A program made the translations under genes and the position numbers. The notes below the pieces were generated by a model. The model saw only the letters and a program-made list of their open reading frames with translations. It did not search any database and was not told the DNA's origin. Positions 1 through 12,279 of a DNA stretch of 64,000 nucleotides are shown piece after piece (positions within the stretch are counted from its first letter, which is position 1; every line of letters begins with the position of its first letter). This stretch comes from Canna indica (lineage: Eukaryota > Streptophyta > Magnoliopsida > Zingiberales > Cannaceae): assembly GCA_034359265.1 (NCBI GenBank), contig CP136891.1:57760001-57824000 (forward strand), in the 5' to 3' direction.

Positions 1-242
1 TTAGTGTTATTTAAAGATTAACCTGAGATGCTAATGAGTGAACCTATATTTTACTAAGCTGAACTTGGTCTTAAGTTTTATTCTAATGAAATCATTTATG
101 TTATGAAATTTAGATTGCCACGTAAAGGCAAACAAATAGACAGTGAATAGATTGATGAAGTCCAAAATACTGGTACAATATCTTTTATCATTAAACTCTT
201 AATCATTTTGTAAGTTTCTTGATTATATAGTTTGGAATTCAT

Positions 243-2460
243 ATGTGTACATTCAATTTATTATTTTCACTAGGTTCCAATGAAGATGATTGCCAAATTG
301 GAATGAACTTGTCATCTTCTTTGAATGAAAAGGATTGCCAAATTGAAATGAATTTGTCATCTTCTTCAAATGAAAATATACCAAAAGTTGGAATGATATT
401 TACTTGCGAAGATGATGCATATGAGTTCTACAACATCTATGCAAAAAAAGTTGGATTAAGCATTCACAAGTCTCATGTTAAACGTAGGAAGGATGGTAGT
501 TTAAGAATTCAAAAATTTGTATGCAACAATCAAGGTGAAAGAGAAGTACATCGTACACATATGACAAAGAATCCAAAACCTATAGAAATAACCAATTGCA
601 TAGCTCAGATTGAATTCAAGATGGACATCAACAATATTTAGACCGTATCAAAAGTAGAATTGAACCATAACCATGAGTTGACTAGTCCAAATAAAGTTCA
701 TATGCTTCGATCCCATCGGAATATTCTACCATCTAGAAGAGAATGATTGATGAAATGGAAGGTTGGACTAAAACCTTATCAAATATATAATTTCTTTAAA
801 TCTATGATCGGTAAAACAGAACTTATTGGATTCATACGAAAAGATAACAATAACTATATCAATCAACAAAGAAGAAAACGATTGAGAGCAAATGAAATTC
901 AATCTTTATTGCAATATTTGAAGGATAAGCAAGCAGAGGATCCGTCATTCTTTTATGCTATACAAATTCACGAGTCAGGATAAGTTTGTAATTTCTTTTG
1001 GGCTGATGGACGAGCACTCGAGCAATTATAGATTACGCATATTTTGGTGATGTGGTTTCTTTTGATACTATATTTCAGACAAATCAATATGAAATGTCAT
1101 TTGCACCTTTGCTTGGAATGAATCACCACAAACAAACTGTTGTATTTGGTGCAACATTATTATTTGATGAAACAACTGAGTCATTTATTTGGCTATTCGA
1201 AACATTTATGACCATGATGTCAAAAAAGCAATTGTGTACTATTTTTACTGATTAATCAATTGCTATCTCCAATGCGATCTAGCTTGTCCTACCAGATACG
1301 TGTCACCGGTTATGCTTGTGGCATATATTTCAAAATACTGCTACTCATCTATCACAAGTGATTCATACTCATCTGAAATTTTTACATGATTTCAAGTCAT
1401 GTATATATGATTCTTCTTCTATGAAAAACTTTCTTGATAAATGGAATAAGTTGATGGTGACTTACAACTTGTTTGATAATAGTTGGTTACAAAAAAAATT
1501 TAAGCTTAGGGAGAAATGGGCAGCAATTTATCGTCAAGAATTATTTTGTGCTGATATGACTACTACGCAAAGAAGTGAGAGTATAAATGCACAGTTCAAA
1601 AGATTTTTCAAAAAAAAACTCTCTCTTTCAGAGTTCATTGATCAATACCATCAAGCCCTTGAGTTATTTCGCAAAAAGAAGTATATGAGGATTTTAAATC
1701 AAGACAAACAAAGCCAGTTGGAAGACCATGGACCTTGGCTATGCTTAAAGATGCTGCCGATGTATATACTAGAGTAATATACAAAGAATTTGAAGAGGAG
1801 TTTCATAAGCAACTTTCTTGTTTTTGTGAAATTATAAGTTCAAGTGAGACAATTTCTACATTTAAAGTGTTGCTGAATGGTTTTATATCACCTGAAGGTA
1901 TCGTCACATTTTCCTTAATTGGAGGATATAACGGTTGAGTGCTCGTGCCGAAAGTTTGAATATGAAGGAATATTATGTGTGCATACTATAAAAGTTCTTG
2001 TACATAACAATATCTTGCACTTGCCAAAGTTGTATATAATGAAAAGATGGACAAAATATTCTAAAGATGGGGTTGGATCAAATGTGCAACATCAAATACT
2101 TGATAATAGTGGAAAAGAAGAAATAAAATCTTTGTATGCATGTATATGTCAAAAAGCTTTCACATTGACTATTAAAAGTGCAAGTTGTAGAGTTGCACTT
2201 GAATATATGGAAAAGACCTTTGATAAGGCGACTGAAGAAGTTGAAGAGCTTCTGCGAAATTTCATAATTGAAGATATTGATAGTGAGGTAACTCACGAGT
2301 CTTGCACAAAACAACTAACACCGTGGTTATGTATGTTGAAAATATTATAATTAAGCCATCGTCTATTAAAAAAGGACCGAAAACAAAGAGGATCAAAAGT
2401 GTGTTGGAAACAAAGAAAAGAAAATCCAAAAAGAGCAAAGATGTCAATCCAACAAGTACG
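243..2460 (+). pseudogene. FAR1/FRS-like (Mutator-derived transposase family) pseudogene
   Basis: A broken gene of the FAR1-RELATED SEQUENCE family, plant transcription factors derived from Mutator-like transposases. In order: an N-terminal FAR1 DNA-binding region (about 390-620, YEFYNIYAKKVGLSIHKS followed by KRRKDGS); an HNHEL motif near 665; a MULE transposase-like core (about 1000-1260, with GMNHHKQTVVFG and an FTD motif); the downstream helical part (1316-1740, TQRSESINAQFKRF); a SWIM zinc finger (about 1925-2000, CSC then CVH); and a basic tail with IKKGPKTKRIKS (to about 2455). The segments lie in different frames and are separated by stops at about 641, 983, 1255, 1777 and 1938, so no full protein can be made. 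It could be a decayed FRS gene or a decayed MULE transposase; no terminal repeats were identified. Confidence 0.85.
276..378 (+). repeat. 45-bp in-frame tandem repeat in the FAR1-like N-terminus
   Basis: Units at 276-320 and 321-365 plus a partial third. The unit is a multiple of three and encodes variants of NEKDCQIEMNLSSS ahead of the FAR1 domain. It looks like a local slippage or duplication event. Confidence 0.8.
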
Positions 2461-2819
2461 TAAGCAAAATTTGTTTACACTTGCTCGTTTTCAAAAAAAA
2501 CTTTCAATAACTTATTTTCTTTTTCCTTGTAGGTCAAGATCAAGTAAGACAGTTTTGTTGCTGAGCCTAGTTCATAGTTACAAGAATCTCAGGTATGTTT
2601 TGAGCATTTGAATTAAATTTATAATTTATAAATTGAATTAATTATCCAATATCTAATAATTTATAATTTTTGATTATCAGGAATCGTGCATATAATTGAA
2701 GAACCTTTCTCTACTCAAAATTCGTTTACAGGTTTGCTACAGTGGGCAAGTGCAACTCGACGATTGGATTTTGATGGAAGACAAGATGTAGATAATTAAA
2801 TTTATCTAGCGTATATAAG

Positions 2820-3285
2820 TGACATGGTTTGTTGCTCCATGATTATATTGAACCTTTTTTGAACCTGCATTGAATCTGGGTGAATGTAGAGTGCGTTTGA
2901 GTGAACCTGTACTAAATCTTTTTTGAACTTGTATTAAATCTTGGTAAATGTACGTTGAACCTTGTTGAACTTGTACATAATCTGGGTGAATGTACAATGA
3001 AGTTTTTTGAATCAGCATTGAATCTGGGTGAATCTAGAGTGCATCTTTGTGAACATGTACTAAATCTTTTTTTTGAACCCGTACTAAATGTGGATAATTA
3101 AATATACGTTGAACCTTGTTGAACCTGTACTGAATCTAGGTAAATCTACACTGAAGCTTGTTGAATCTGCATTGAATCTGAGTGAATCTAAAGTGCATCT
3201 GGGTGAATGTAGAATGAACTTTTTTTGAACCTTTACTAAATCTGGGTAAATGTACATTGAACCTGAATCTGGGTGAATGTACACT
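2820..3285. repeat. Degenerate short tandem repeats built on GAATCTGGGTGAATGTA
   Basis: A run of imperfect units of roughly 15-30 bp built from variants of GAACCTGTAC, AAATCTGGGT and GAATGTACA. It grades directly into the better-ordered 167-bp repeat downstream and shares the words 'gaatct', 'gaacct' and 'gggtgaat', so the larger unit probably grew from it. The 360 bases before it (2460-2820) hold no gene that I can support. Confidence 0.75.
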
Positions 3286-4210
3286 GATGAACCTAATATT
3301 TTTTTTCTTGAAATTGAAACTAGACAGAAGGTGAACACCCTCGTATGCATGAATCTAAAATTTTTGTTAGTGAATCCGGGCTTCCTACTAATGAACTTGG
3401 GGTGAATCTGGGCTTCTTACTAATGAACTTGGGGTGACTGACTGTGAATCTAGTTTGTGTAACACTGAACCTAGGAACAACAATGATGAACCTAATATTT
3501 TTTTTCTTGAAACCGAAACTAGACAGAAGGTGAACACCCCTGTATGCATGAATCTAAATTTTTTGTTAGTGAATCTAGTCTTCCTACCAATGAACCTGGG
3601 GTGACTGACTGTGAATCTAGTTTGTGTAACACTGAACCTAGGAACAACAATGATGAACCTAATATTTTTTTTCTTGAAATCGAAAATAGACAGAAGGTGA
3701 ACACCCCTGTATGCATGAATCTAAGATTTTTATTAGTGAATCTGGGCTTCCTACCAATGAATCTGGGATAACTAACTGTGAATCTAGTTTGTGTAACACT
3801 AAACCTAGGAACAACAATGATGAACCTAATATTTTTTTTCTTGAAACCGAAACTAGACAGAAGTTGAACACCCCTGTATGCAAGAATCTGGAATTTTTGT
3901 TAGTGAATCTGGGCTTCTTACCAATGCACTTGTGGTGACTGACTGTGAATCTAATCCGTGTAACACTAAACCTAGGAACAACAATGATGAACCATATTTT
4001 TTTTCTTGAAACCGAAACTAGACAGAAGGTGAACACCCTTGGATGCATGAATCTAAAATTTTTATTAGTGAATCTAGGCTTCCTACCAGTGAATCTAGGG
4101 TGACTGACTGTGAATCTATTCTGTGTAACATTGAACCTAGGAACAATAATGATGAATCTAATATATTTTTCTTGAAATCGAAACTAGACAGAAGGTGAAC
4201 ACAAGTGAGC
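3286..4210. repeat. 167-bp tandem repeat (about 5-6 copies)
   Basis: The anchor GATGAACCTAATATTTTTTT recurs at 3286, 3485, 3652, 3819, 3986 and 4151 (the last two slightly altered), giving spacings of 199, 167, 167, 167 and 165. The long first interval is explained by an extra 32-bp internal duplication around 3385-3435. Because 167 is not a multiple of three, the small ORFs of about 75 codons that appear in each unit are in shifting frames and are not a conserved protein. The function is unknown; it is a short satellite-like array. Confidence 0.9.
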
Positions 4211-4754
4211 CTGAGCTGACTAACTTTGAACATGATTAACACAAAATTTGGGTTTAATAATGAATCTAGAAACTAGTCAGCAATATAGACCTTGCATCAA
4301 TCTAATTTTTTTGAATAATTAATAGCTACTTTTTCGCTACTAATTATATTTATCATTCAATCATCCGCCACATGAATTGTCACCTTATCCATTAACTTGG
4401 TTTACTTAAAAATTGAATTAAATAGTGTATGACGACCATTGTAAATATATGGGTTACCGTTTACGGTACTTAATTCATCAGTGATGCAAATAATTAATTG
4501 AAAAGAAGAAACTAATACAACTGAGATCAGTATGAGTCACATCTAAACTGATATTAAACTCAAAAAAGTAAGAGTCATTCATTCAACCAAAAAGTTTACA
4601 ATTGCATCCATCCAAAAACAAAAGTACAATTCCATCAAATCATTCATCAAACTTATTACATTGTTCATCATTGTCCCTGTGTTAATTCATCACATCAAGT
4701 AATTATCCATCTATCAATTCACTTGCAACTAAACTCCGAAATCGATCCATATCA
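4211..4754. other. Spacer with no supported gene
   Basis: AT-rich sequence between the 167-bp array and the last recognised exon of the minus-strand Ulp1-like gene. Any remaining 3' exon of that gene would lie here, but none is recognisable. Confidence 0.5.
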
Positions 4755-5424
4755 CTTTGCGTAATCAATAAATTTAATCACAAATATGGCACAATCAACG
4801 CTGCATATTAAAACTTGTGTTAATGTGGAAGTTCGATTTATATACTTGAAACAATAATAAATTTAAAACATAATCACCTAGCATTTTATTGTGGGCATTT
4901 CACATTAAAATCGATCTTCCATTTACTTGTATCAATGTCAACCGTAAGTTTTAGATGAGCCGATAGCAGTCCAACCTGACAATTAAAATAATAAGTGTAA
5001 ACCAACATAATGAAAATAAAGTATATATAGAACCTTAATGAACTTACAAAGTCATTAGCATATGCCATTTCGATATGACTCATTCCCAAAGAGTTGTACC
5101 ATAATATTTGTTGCTTCTTCAAGTTCATACACATTAAAAACCACTGCTTCTTCAAGTTCAATGGTGCCAGGATCAATTCATGATTTTGCACTATTTCTTT
5201 GTTAACATACTTTAGATATTCCATTGCCGCAAGAAATGCAGAAGACCTATACAAGTTCTAATATATAAAAAAATTCAATTAGTGTTCATGAGCAGCAAAA
5301 GAATAATACAAATAAATTGAATCATAAATTAATCACCATGTAATTTGGAGAAATATAAATGAATCTTCTAAATGTGTCAAGAGAATCATTTGCTCTTTTG
5401 ACTAAAAGCATTGCATATGCATCT
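4755..5424 (-). pseudogene. Ulp1-like cysteine protease (C48) domain, 3' part of the split gene
   Basis: Minus-strand exons encode a degenerate Ulp1/SENP-type peptidase domain of the kind fused to DUF1985-like domains in plant MULE-associated genes. Visible pieces are a segment ending at about 5340 (AMLLVKRANDSLDTF); the core at 5254-5040 (ELILAPLNLKKQW, then ILWYNSLGM); DTSKWKIDF and CPQ near 4890; and a short exon from 4800 downward with VDCAIFVIKF. In the family the catalytic triad is His (HW), Asp (DSL) and Cys (DCG). Here His is Gln (QW), Asp is Asn (YNSL), and Cys is kept. Stops follow CPQ and the Cys exon. The upstream half lies at 13680-16095, beyond an inserted retrotransposon. Confidence 0.75.
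5420..5424. repeat. Target-site duplication CATCT (left copy)
   Basis: Directly precedes the terminal TG of the LTR element. The identical 5 bp follows the other end at 13675-13679. Confidence 0.93.
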
Positions 5425-7019
5425 TGTCACACCCCAAATTCGATATGATCGATCAGGATACGTCACGTACCCCGAAGCCTAACCCAACTCAAACATAAAA
5501 ATGATAACCTGAAAAGTGGGAGATTTTTTTTTTGAAAAGAATAGACGTGACATCACGAACCATACCAAACCAAAACACAATATGAATACACTGAACAAGT
5601 TATAAAAAATAGTTCAAATAAATAAACAGGATTCCCCAATTAAAAATAAAATGCGAAAACCACAACCCGAGTCAACATGACTCAATAACTCAAGGAGACA
5701 CTAAAATGACTCAGGTATCCTCCTCGATCACGACATGTCACGAGACCCGCTGCCCTGCCGCCACCAGCCGCGCTACTGCACCTCGGTTCCTCTCTGATCT
5801 AATTTAGGAGCTGCAAAACAACAGTAATTAGGGTAAGTCCAACTAGGACTTAGTGAGTAGATCAGTCCTCAATTCAATAAATCAATCATCATGTATAAAA
5901 ACATAAATAGCCGATATAAATAATGTAACAACAACGCCAGAAGAAATCGACAATAATATATCCACAACTCTATGCATGAAATCAACATCCGTCAATAAAT
6001 GTAAAATATCTGCAGCAATAAAACAGGATGAATGCAACACCTTAATCATATGCATGCATTGTAACATCTCAATCATATGCATGCTCCCCGAACCCGTTGG
6101 TCCCACATAGCCACATAGGGTAGATAGACGGGTGGCTGCCGAACTATCACCCAGCTCAATGTCATCTCTTTGGGGCATGCCCTCTCCTCACCAGCACTGG
6201 CTCTTCCAAGCTAACCTGTTGGGGCATACGTTCCCCTCACCTGCTCGGGTCTCCGAACTGTCTCTTTGGGGTATGATCTCCCCTCACCAACCGAACTTCC
6301 GAAATAAGGCCAACGTTGTCTTTTTGGGGCATACCCTCCCCTCACCAGCGAGGCTTCCGAGAAATGCAACAAGCACATCACAACACCACGCATGCAAGTA
6401 TATAAGTATAAACAAGATGTGTTATCAACAAGTAATAAAGGGTATGTCAAGTGCATACCTCATCCTCCATCTTCTCCTGCCATACATCACAATCACATAC
6501 AGATATATATGTAGAAATAGTGCTCATAAATCATGAATGCTCAGTACAAATAAACAACCATAAAATAGAATTACGGCACTGTAAGAAAGGATGCACGTGT
6601 ATCATGAAAGTAGTGCAAAAGCAAACTCCAACTATAAATTAATGGACTGGAACATGATAAAATAAATCATCATAGAAATCACTGATCTAGGATAAAGTTT
6701 ACCTCATTAACTACTACATCCATGAATCATCTCAGATCGAAACATAAAAATATATAAAATAAAATTTTCATCTTGGCACACAAAACGAGGCAACACTTGG
6801 CTATTATTTTCAAAATCTGAAGGTCTGATGGTAAAACAGACCTCGCCAATGAATTCAGAACGTCGATTAGGTGAAAATTCATATATAACATGAATATTGT
6901 TGCAAACTTTAAGGTCTCGAAATAATTATTTAAAATAATGAAAGAAATATCTTAATTTATTTAATAAGTCACTGTTACGAATAAATATAACAGTGTTACA
7001 ATCAATAAATCAGTAATGA

Positions 7020-7500
7020 AATCTCAGTCCTTCATCTAAACAGAATCACATCACAATCTTCCATCTAATATGATGCAATCACAGCCCTCTATTTAATATG
7101 ATGCAATCTCAGTCTTACATCTAACTAAATGCAATCACCGCCCTCCATCTACATGATGAAATCATAACCTTACATCTAATCAGATGCAATCATAGCCCTT
7201 CATCTACATGATGAAATTATAACCTTACATCTAATCAGATGCAATCACAACCCTCCATCTAACCAGATGCAATCACAGCTCTTCATCTACATGATGCAAT
7301 CACAGCCTTCCATCTACATGATGCAATCACAGTCTTTCATTTACATGATGCAATCACAGCCTTACATCTAACTAGATGAAATCATAGCCCTCCATCTAAC
7401 CAAATGCAATCTAAGCCTTACATCTAAAAAAGATCAAATCTCTGTCCTTCATTTTAACCAATTCAATCCAACCCTTCATCTTACCTAAATCAATCTCAGC
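7020..7500. repeat. Minisatellite in the LTR, unit about 25-30 bp (CATCTAATCAGATGCAATCA)
   Basis: About 15 imperfect units of the pattern CATCTAAYCAGATGCAATCACAG followed by CCYTC. The same array is in the other LTR at about 12280-12700 with a different number and order of units, so it has changed length since insertion. Confidence 0.85.
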
Positions 7501-7539
7501 CCTCCATTTCATCTCATCTCCCTTAGGTCATCTTCCCCA

Positions 7540-7740
7540 TCGTGAGTGCTGGCGCCGACACCGGTGCCTGCCAGCACACCGCCGCCACCACGCAGCGGTG
7601 GTGGCGCCTCCTCGCACGGTCGCCCAGCCGTGTTGCACGGCTGCCCGCGCGTGGCAGCGACGCCACGCGGGCGTCAGCTGCCGCAGCGGTGCCTCGTCGG
7701 GCGCCGCGGCCGCCGTCGACCGACAGGGTGAACAGAGAAG
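7540..7740. other. GC-rich block inside the LTR, no gene
   Basis: Very GC-rich stretch that is open in several frames on both strands (short Ala/Arg/Pro-rich translations). Its counterpart at about 12716-12965 in the other LTR has diverged heavily in sequence and frame, so coding is unlikely. It may act as a promoter or CpG-rich control region of the LTR. Confidence 0.6.
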
Positions 7741-8433
7741 GGGCAGAAAAAAGGAAAAAAGAAAAGAAAAGAAAAAGAATATTTTATTCCAAAAGGGGGT
7801 AAATAACATGGTTTAATTAAGAAATGACCGATTCGACTTCAGATCCAATACGAGAAAATGCCTCAAAAATAGATGAAAAACCCCGAAACATAAGAACAGC
7901 GACATGAATCAAGAATTGGAGAAAAGAATGCCTAAATCCACTCACCGGACGGAGAGAAAATGGAAGGAAAAGATGAGCAGGATCTTCTCCCGATCGACAC
8001 CGACGAACTCGCAAAAATTTGGCTCCAGCAGCTCCTCCTCCTTGACGGCACCCTCTCTCTCCTCTCTCCTTTGCCTCGAATGAAGTACGGCTAAAAACCC
8101 CTGGCTGCACACCCCAAGGTCTAATTTATAGACACCGATTGGGTCCAAATGACCAAAATACCCCTACCTAAGCTATCCGACTTAAACAACCCATAACTCA
8201 TCTGTTCTAACTCCGATTCGAGATCTGATTGCACCACTAAATTTACCTCGAGACCTCTATCATCCTAGCATGCTAGAACATGGAGATAAGGCAAATAAAA
8301 TTTCTCTTAATTTTTCTACATTAAATACTTACTCGGGTATAATCTCAAAGCTCCTCACCAATCCGTGCTAATTAGGGCCCACGATCCCCAGCTCAAGAAT
8401 AAAATATTATTATTAAGATTTTTGGGTATTACA

Positions 8434-8450
8434 ATTCCCTCCCTCCTTAA
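8434..8450 (-). promoter_or_regulatory. Polypurine tract (plus-strand primer)
   Basis: On the minus strand AAGGAGGGAGGGAAT sits directly against the 3' LTR, the expected position of a PPT. Confidence 0.85.
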
Positions 8451-8571
8451 AGAAAATTCGTCCTCAAATTTTGAGATGAAAGAAAGAAGTTCACCTCGGC
8501 ATCAAAAAGGGTACGGGTACTATACTTCTCTCTCATATCCTACTCGAACGTTCACCATCCCGACATACCAC

Positions 8572-10062
8572 TTAAGCGTGCATGAATGAAAGACAGGATG
8601 CACTTGGATCAAACCATTCATGAGTAGGTAATGCATTAACTGAAATAATACCTGACACCACTGCATTTGACGCCTCCACGTTCTCGGGAGTCAATGCGAA
8701 GACGCGAGCATGCGGCCTTTCCGGACCCGCCGAGCGTTGCTGCCCTATCCCATGAGTTTGAGTCTGTTGTGCCACTGAAGCTGTCGATATAGGGGCTCTC
8801 CCTCCAGGTGGTGCTACTGCTTGACCGCTTGAAGGGCAATCCCTCCTGATATGACCTGGCTGGCCACACCAAAAATAGGTACTCAGACTATAGCAAACTC
8901 CTCTACGCCTCCTCCCACATTGTCCACACTCTGACACCTCGCCTCTTTGGCCTCCTGGTATAGTGGTACTCTGAGTAGCCGTCGATGATCCTGTCTGTGC
9001 ACGGAATTTGAAACTTACCTGTCCCTGGCTCTGCGGGCGTGCTGTCCCAGTGCCGGCACCCTCAGACTGGGTGGGCCTGTCCTCTTGGCGGTGCTGCCTG
9101 AACCTCTTCCGAGCTAGTTCATCCTACCAGTCGGTAGGTACCATGGCTTCTTTTCGCATCGCCTCGTCCACCACCTGAACAAAGGTAGTGTCCTTGGTGT
9201 AGTGTATCAGTCTGCCAATTTGTACCCTCAAACCCTCCACAAACCGCCTCACTCGGTCCGTCTCAGTCACCACTAAGGATGGGTGATAACGGGACAACCA
9301 TGTGAACTTGATCTCGTTCTCTGACACCGTCATGGTGTCTGTTTGGCGAAGCTGCTCGAACTCTCTCGCCCACCTCTCGCGGACATTCCTGGGTAGGTAC
9401 TTTTCAATGGTAGCAGTCTAGAATTCTCCCCATGTAGGGGCTGGTGCATGAGTCCCCCTGCGTGCCCTCCATGCCTGGTGCCACTCCTTTGTCGGGTCTC
9501 TAAGTTGCTTCCCGACTATGTGCATCATCGCCTCCGAGGAACACACCAAAGTTGAGTATAGCTCTGAGCAGTCATTTAGGAATGTCGTCACCTCCACCGC
9601 CTGATCTGTACTTGTGAATACTGGCGGCTTCAGCCCTACGAAGTCCTTGTACAACGAACTAAATACTACTGGCTCTAATCGGCCCTCCTCTGCGAATCCA
9701 AACTGAATCAGCTCTACCACCTCGGTCGATGCAGGTACCACTGGTGGTACAGGTGGGGTCCGCTGCTGCACCAACTCCCGCTCCCTATGAAGCTCCTCTC
9801 GCTCCATACGGAACTCCTCCCGTTCTTTACGAAATTCGTCCTGTTCTCAGCGAAGCTCTTCGGTCAGCTCCATCACTTGAGTCTCTAGCAGTGCAACCCT
9901 AGGATCTCGCACTGTCTCCTCCTGAGCCACCTGGCTGGTAGCACGGTCCCTGCCTCGACCGCGACCTCGGCCTCGGCCTCGACCTAGTCCGCCAGCGGGG
10001 TTACTTCCGCTTCCACTCATCACAGCATCATCATATGCTTCCATTTCTATTAATAAGAGCAA
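8572..10062 (-). pseudogene. gag (capsid-nucleocapsid) of the gypsy element with three in-frame stops
   Basis: One reading frame of about 497 codons, with no frameshift but stops at about 9844, 9415 and 9121. The ATG at 10062 is followed by a glycine/arginine run (GRGRGRGRGRGRD), a charged ERE-rich coiled stretch, then a retrotransposon gag (PF03732-like) region from VGLKPPVFTS through TWLSRYHPSLVVTETDRVR to FVEGLR. Next comes a CCHC knuckle, CGQPGHIRRDC lacking the first Cys (W in FWCGQ), with an extra CGQCGRRRRG upstream. It ends in FALTPENVEASN and a degenerate start of a retropepsin (FDPSAS in place of the FDSGAS motif). Protein packaging role is known for the family. At least one stop (TGA at 9844) is a single change from an Arg codon. 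It was presumably functional or mobilised in trans at insertion. Confidence 0.88.
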
Positions 10063-10219
10063 ATAGTACAGAATGTAACATAAGCATAAACAACTTAAAT
10101 TAAAATATGTACCGCCACTGGTGCGTAGGTTCAGCCGTCAATCTCATGACTAGGACGTACCATATGTGAACACGTTAGCAATGCCCCCATACGATACCTA
10201 CCATCTTATTGTCATACTC

Positions 10220-10231
10220 GCTCTGATACCA
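10220..10231 (-). promoter_or_regulatory. Primer binding site, complementary to initiator tRNA-Met
   Basis: TGGTATCAGAGC on the minus strand, 4 nt inside the 5' LTR. This is the usual plant retroelement PBS and fixes the orientation of the element. Confidence 0.92.
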
Positions 10232-11410
10232 ACTTTGTCACACCACAAATTCAGTATGACCGGTCAGGATACACCACGTACCCTGAAGCCTAATTCAACT
10301 CAAACACAACAACAATAACCTGAACAGTGGGAGTTTTTTTTTTTGAAAAGAATAGACGTGACATCACGAACCATACCAAACCAAAACTCAATATGAATAC
10401 ACTGAACAAGTTATAAAAAAGAGTTCAAATAAATAAATAGGACTCCCCAATTAAAAATAAAATGCGGAAACCACAACCCGAGTCAACATGACTCAACAAC
10501 TCAATGAGACACTAACTTGACTCAGGTATCCTCCTCGATCACGACATGTCACGAGACCCGCTGCCCTGCTGCCACTAGTCGCGCTACTGCACATCGATTC
10601 CTCTCTGATCTAACTCAGGTGCTGCAAAACAACAGTAATGAGGGGTAAGTCCAACTAGGACTTATTGAGTAGATCAGTCCTCAATTCACCAAATCAATCA
10701 TCATGTATAAAAACACAAATAGCCGATATAAATAACGTAACAACAACGTTAGAAGAAATCAGTAATAATATATCCATAACTCTATGCATGAAATCAACAC
10801 CCGTCAACAAGTGTAAAATATCCGCAGCAATAAAATAGGATGAATGCAACACCTCAATTATATGCATGCAATTCAACATCTCAATCATATGCATGCTCCC
10901 CGGACCCGTCGGTCCCACATAGCAACATAGGGTAGGTAGACGGGTGGCTGCCGAACTACCACCCAGCTCAGTGTCGTCTCTTTGGGGCATGCCCTTTCCT
11001 CACTGGCACTGGCTCTTCCGAGCTAGCCTGTTGGGGGCATACATTCCCCTCAACTGCTCGGGTCTCCGGACTGTCTCTTTGGGGTATGATCTCCCATCAT
11101 CAGCCGGACTTCCGGAATAAGACCAAGGCTGTCTCTTTGGGGTATACCTTTCCCTCACTAGCAAGACTTTTGGGAAATGCAACAAGCACATCACAACACC
11201 ACACACGCAAGTATATAAGTATAAATAAGATGTGCTATCAACAATTAATAAAGGGTATGTCAAGTGCATACCTCATCCTCCACCTCCTACTGTCATACAT
11301 CACAATCATATACTAATATATATGTAGAAATAGTGCTCATAAATCATGAATGCTCAGCACAAATAAACAACCATAAAATAAAATTACAACACTGTTAGAA
11401 AGGATGCACG

Positions 11411-11859
11411 TAGGGGTGGAAACAGGCCAAGCCTGCATAGTAAAAAATAGGCCTGGGCCTGGTCTGTGGCCTGTTATAGGCTATTTTTTCGGCCTGAGCT
11501 TGGCCTGTTTATAAAGCTTGCTAAAATTTGAAATATGTTTATAAAATTTACTTTTAAATTCCAATATAAAAATAATACAATAAATTTAAACATAATAGCA
11601 ATAGTTGTTGTTTTATTAAATTAAAATATATATTTTATTATATATAATAAACTAATAATATTATATATTATATATATCACCTTAATAGGCCAGGCCGGCC
11701 TATCATGCTCAATAGGCCTTATAGTGAGTCTGAGCCTGGCCTGATAAGGAAAATATGCCTAGAAATAAGCCTAGGCCTAGTTTTTTTTTTAAGAGGCCAG
11801 GCCGAATACAGGCCAGGCCACAGGACCCTAACAGATCGCCTGGCCTATTTCCACCCCTA
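11411..11859. mobile_element. hAT-type MITE (449 bp), TIR TAGGGGTGGAAA
   Basis: Inverted ends TAGGGGTGGAAACAGGCC and TAGGGGTGGAAATAGGCC match at 17 of 18 positions. Perfect 8-bp duplications GATGCACG lie at 11403-11410 and 11860-11867, and the unduplicated site is preserved in the other LTR at 6590-6597. The interior is full of GGCCTG/CAGGCC words and has no ORF. The 8-bp duplication and TAGGG ends point to the hAT superfamily; a transposase in trans is needed. Confidence 0.95.
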
Positions 11860-12279
11860 GATGCACGTGTATCATGAAAGTAGTGCAAAAGCAAACTCCA
11901 ACTATAAATTAATGGACTGGAACATGATAAAATAAATCATCATAGAAATTACTAATCTAGGATAGAGTTCACCTCATTAACTACTATATCCATGAATCAT
12001 CTCAGATCGAATCATAAAAATATATAAAATAAAATTTTCAGCTTGACATACAAAATGAGGCGACACCCCGCTACTGTTTTTAAAATCCAAAGGTCTAATG
12101 GTAAAACAGACCTCGCCAATGAATCCAGAACGTCGATAGAGTGAAAATTCATATATAACATGAATATTTTTACTAACTTTAAGGTCTCGAAATAATTATT
12201 TAGAATAATGAAAGAAATGCCTTAATTTATTTAATAAATCACTGTTACGAATAAATATAACAGTGTTACAATCAATAAA

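Larger units (their letters stand above)
5425..8433 (-). repeat. 3' LTR of the gag-only gypsy element (3,009 bp)
   Basis: Matches 10236-13674 almost throughout once the hAT insertion in that copy is removed. It contains about four copies of a roughly 50-bp unit with TTTGGGGCAT and CCCCTCACC (6165-6360), a minisatellite (7020-7500), a GC-rich block (7540-7740), and a TATA-like CTATAAATTAG on minus near 8120-8135. Confidence 0.92.

Noticed and set aside
3519..4242. Series of similar 65-130 codon ORFs, possible repeat protein
   Set aside because: The repeat unit is 167 bp, not a multiple of three, so similar peptides appear in shifting frames on both strands.
7528..7816. Overlapping GC-rich ORFs of 61-93 codons on both strands
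   Set aside because: Lie in the LTR; the other LTR copy has frame-disrupting differences and no domain is seen.
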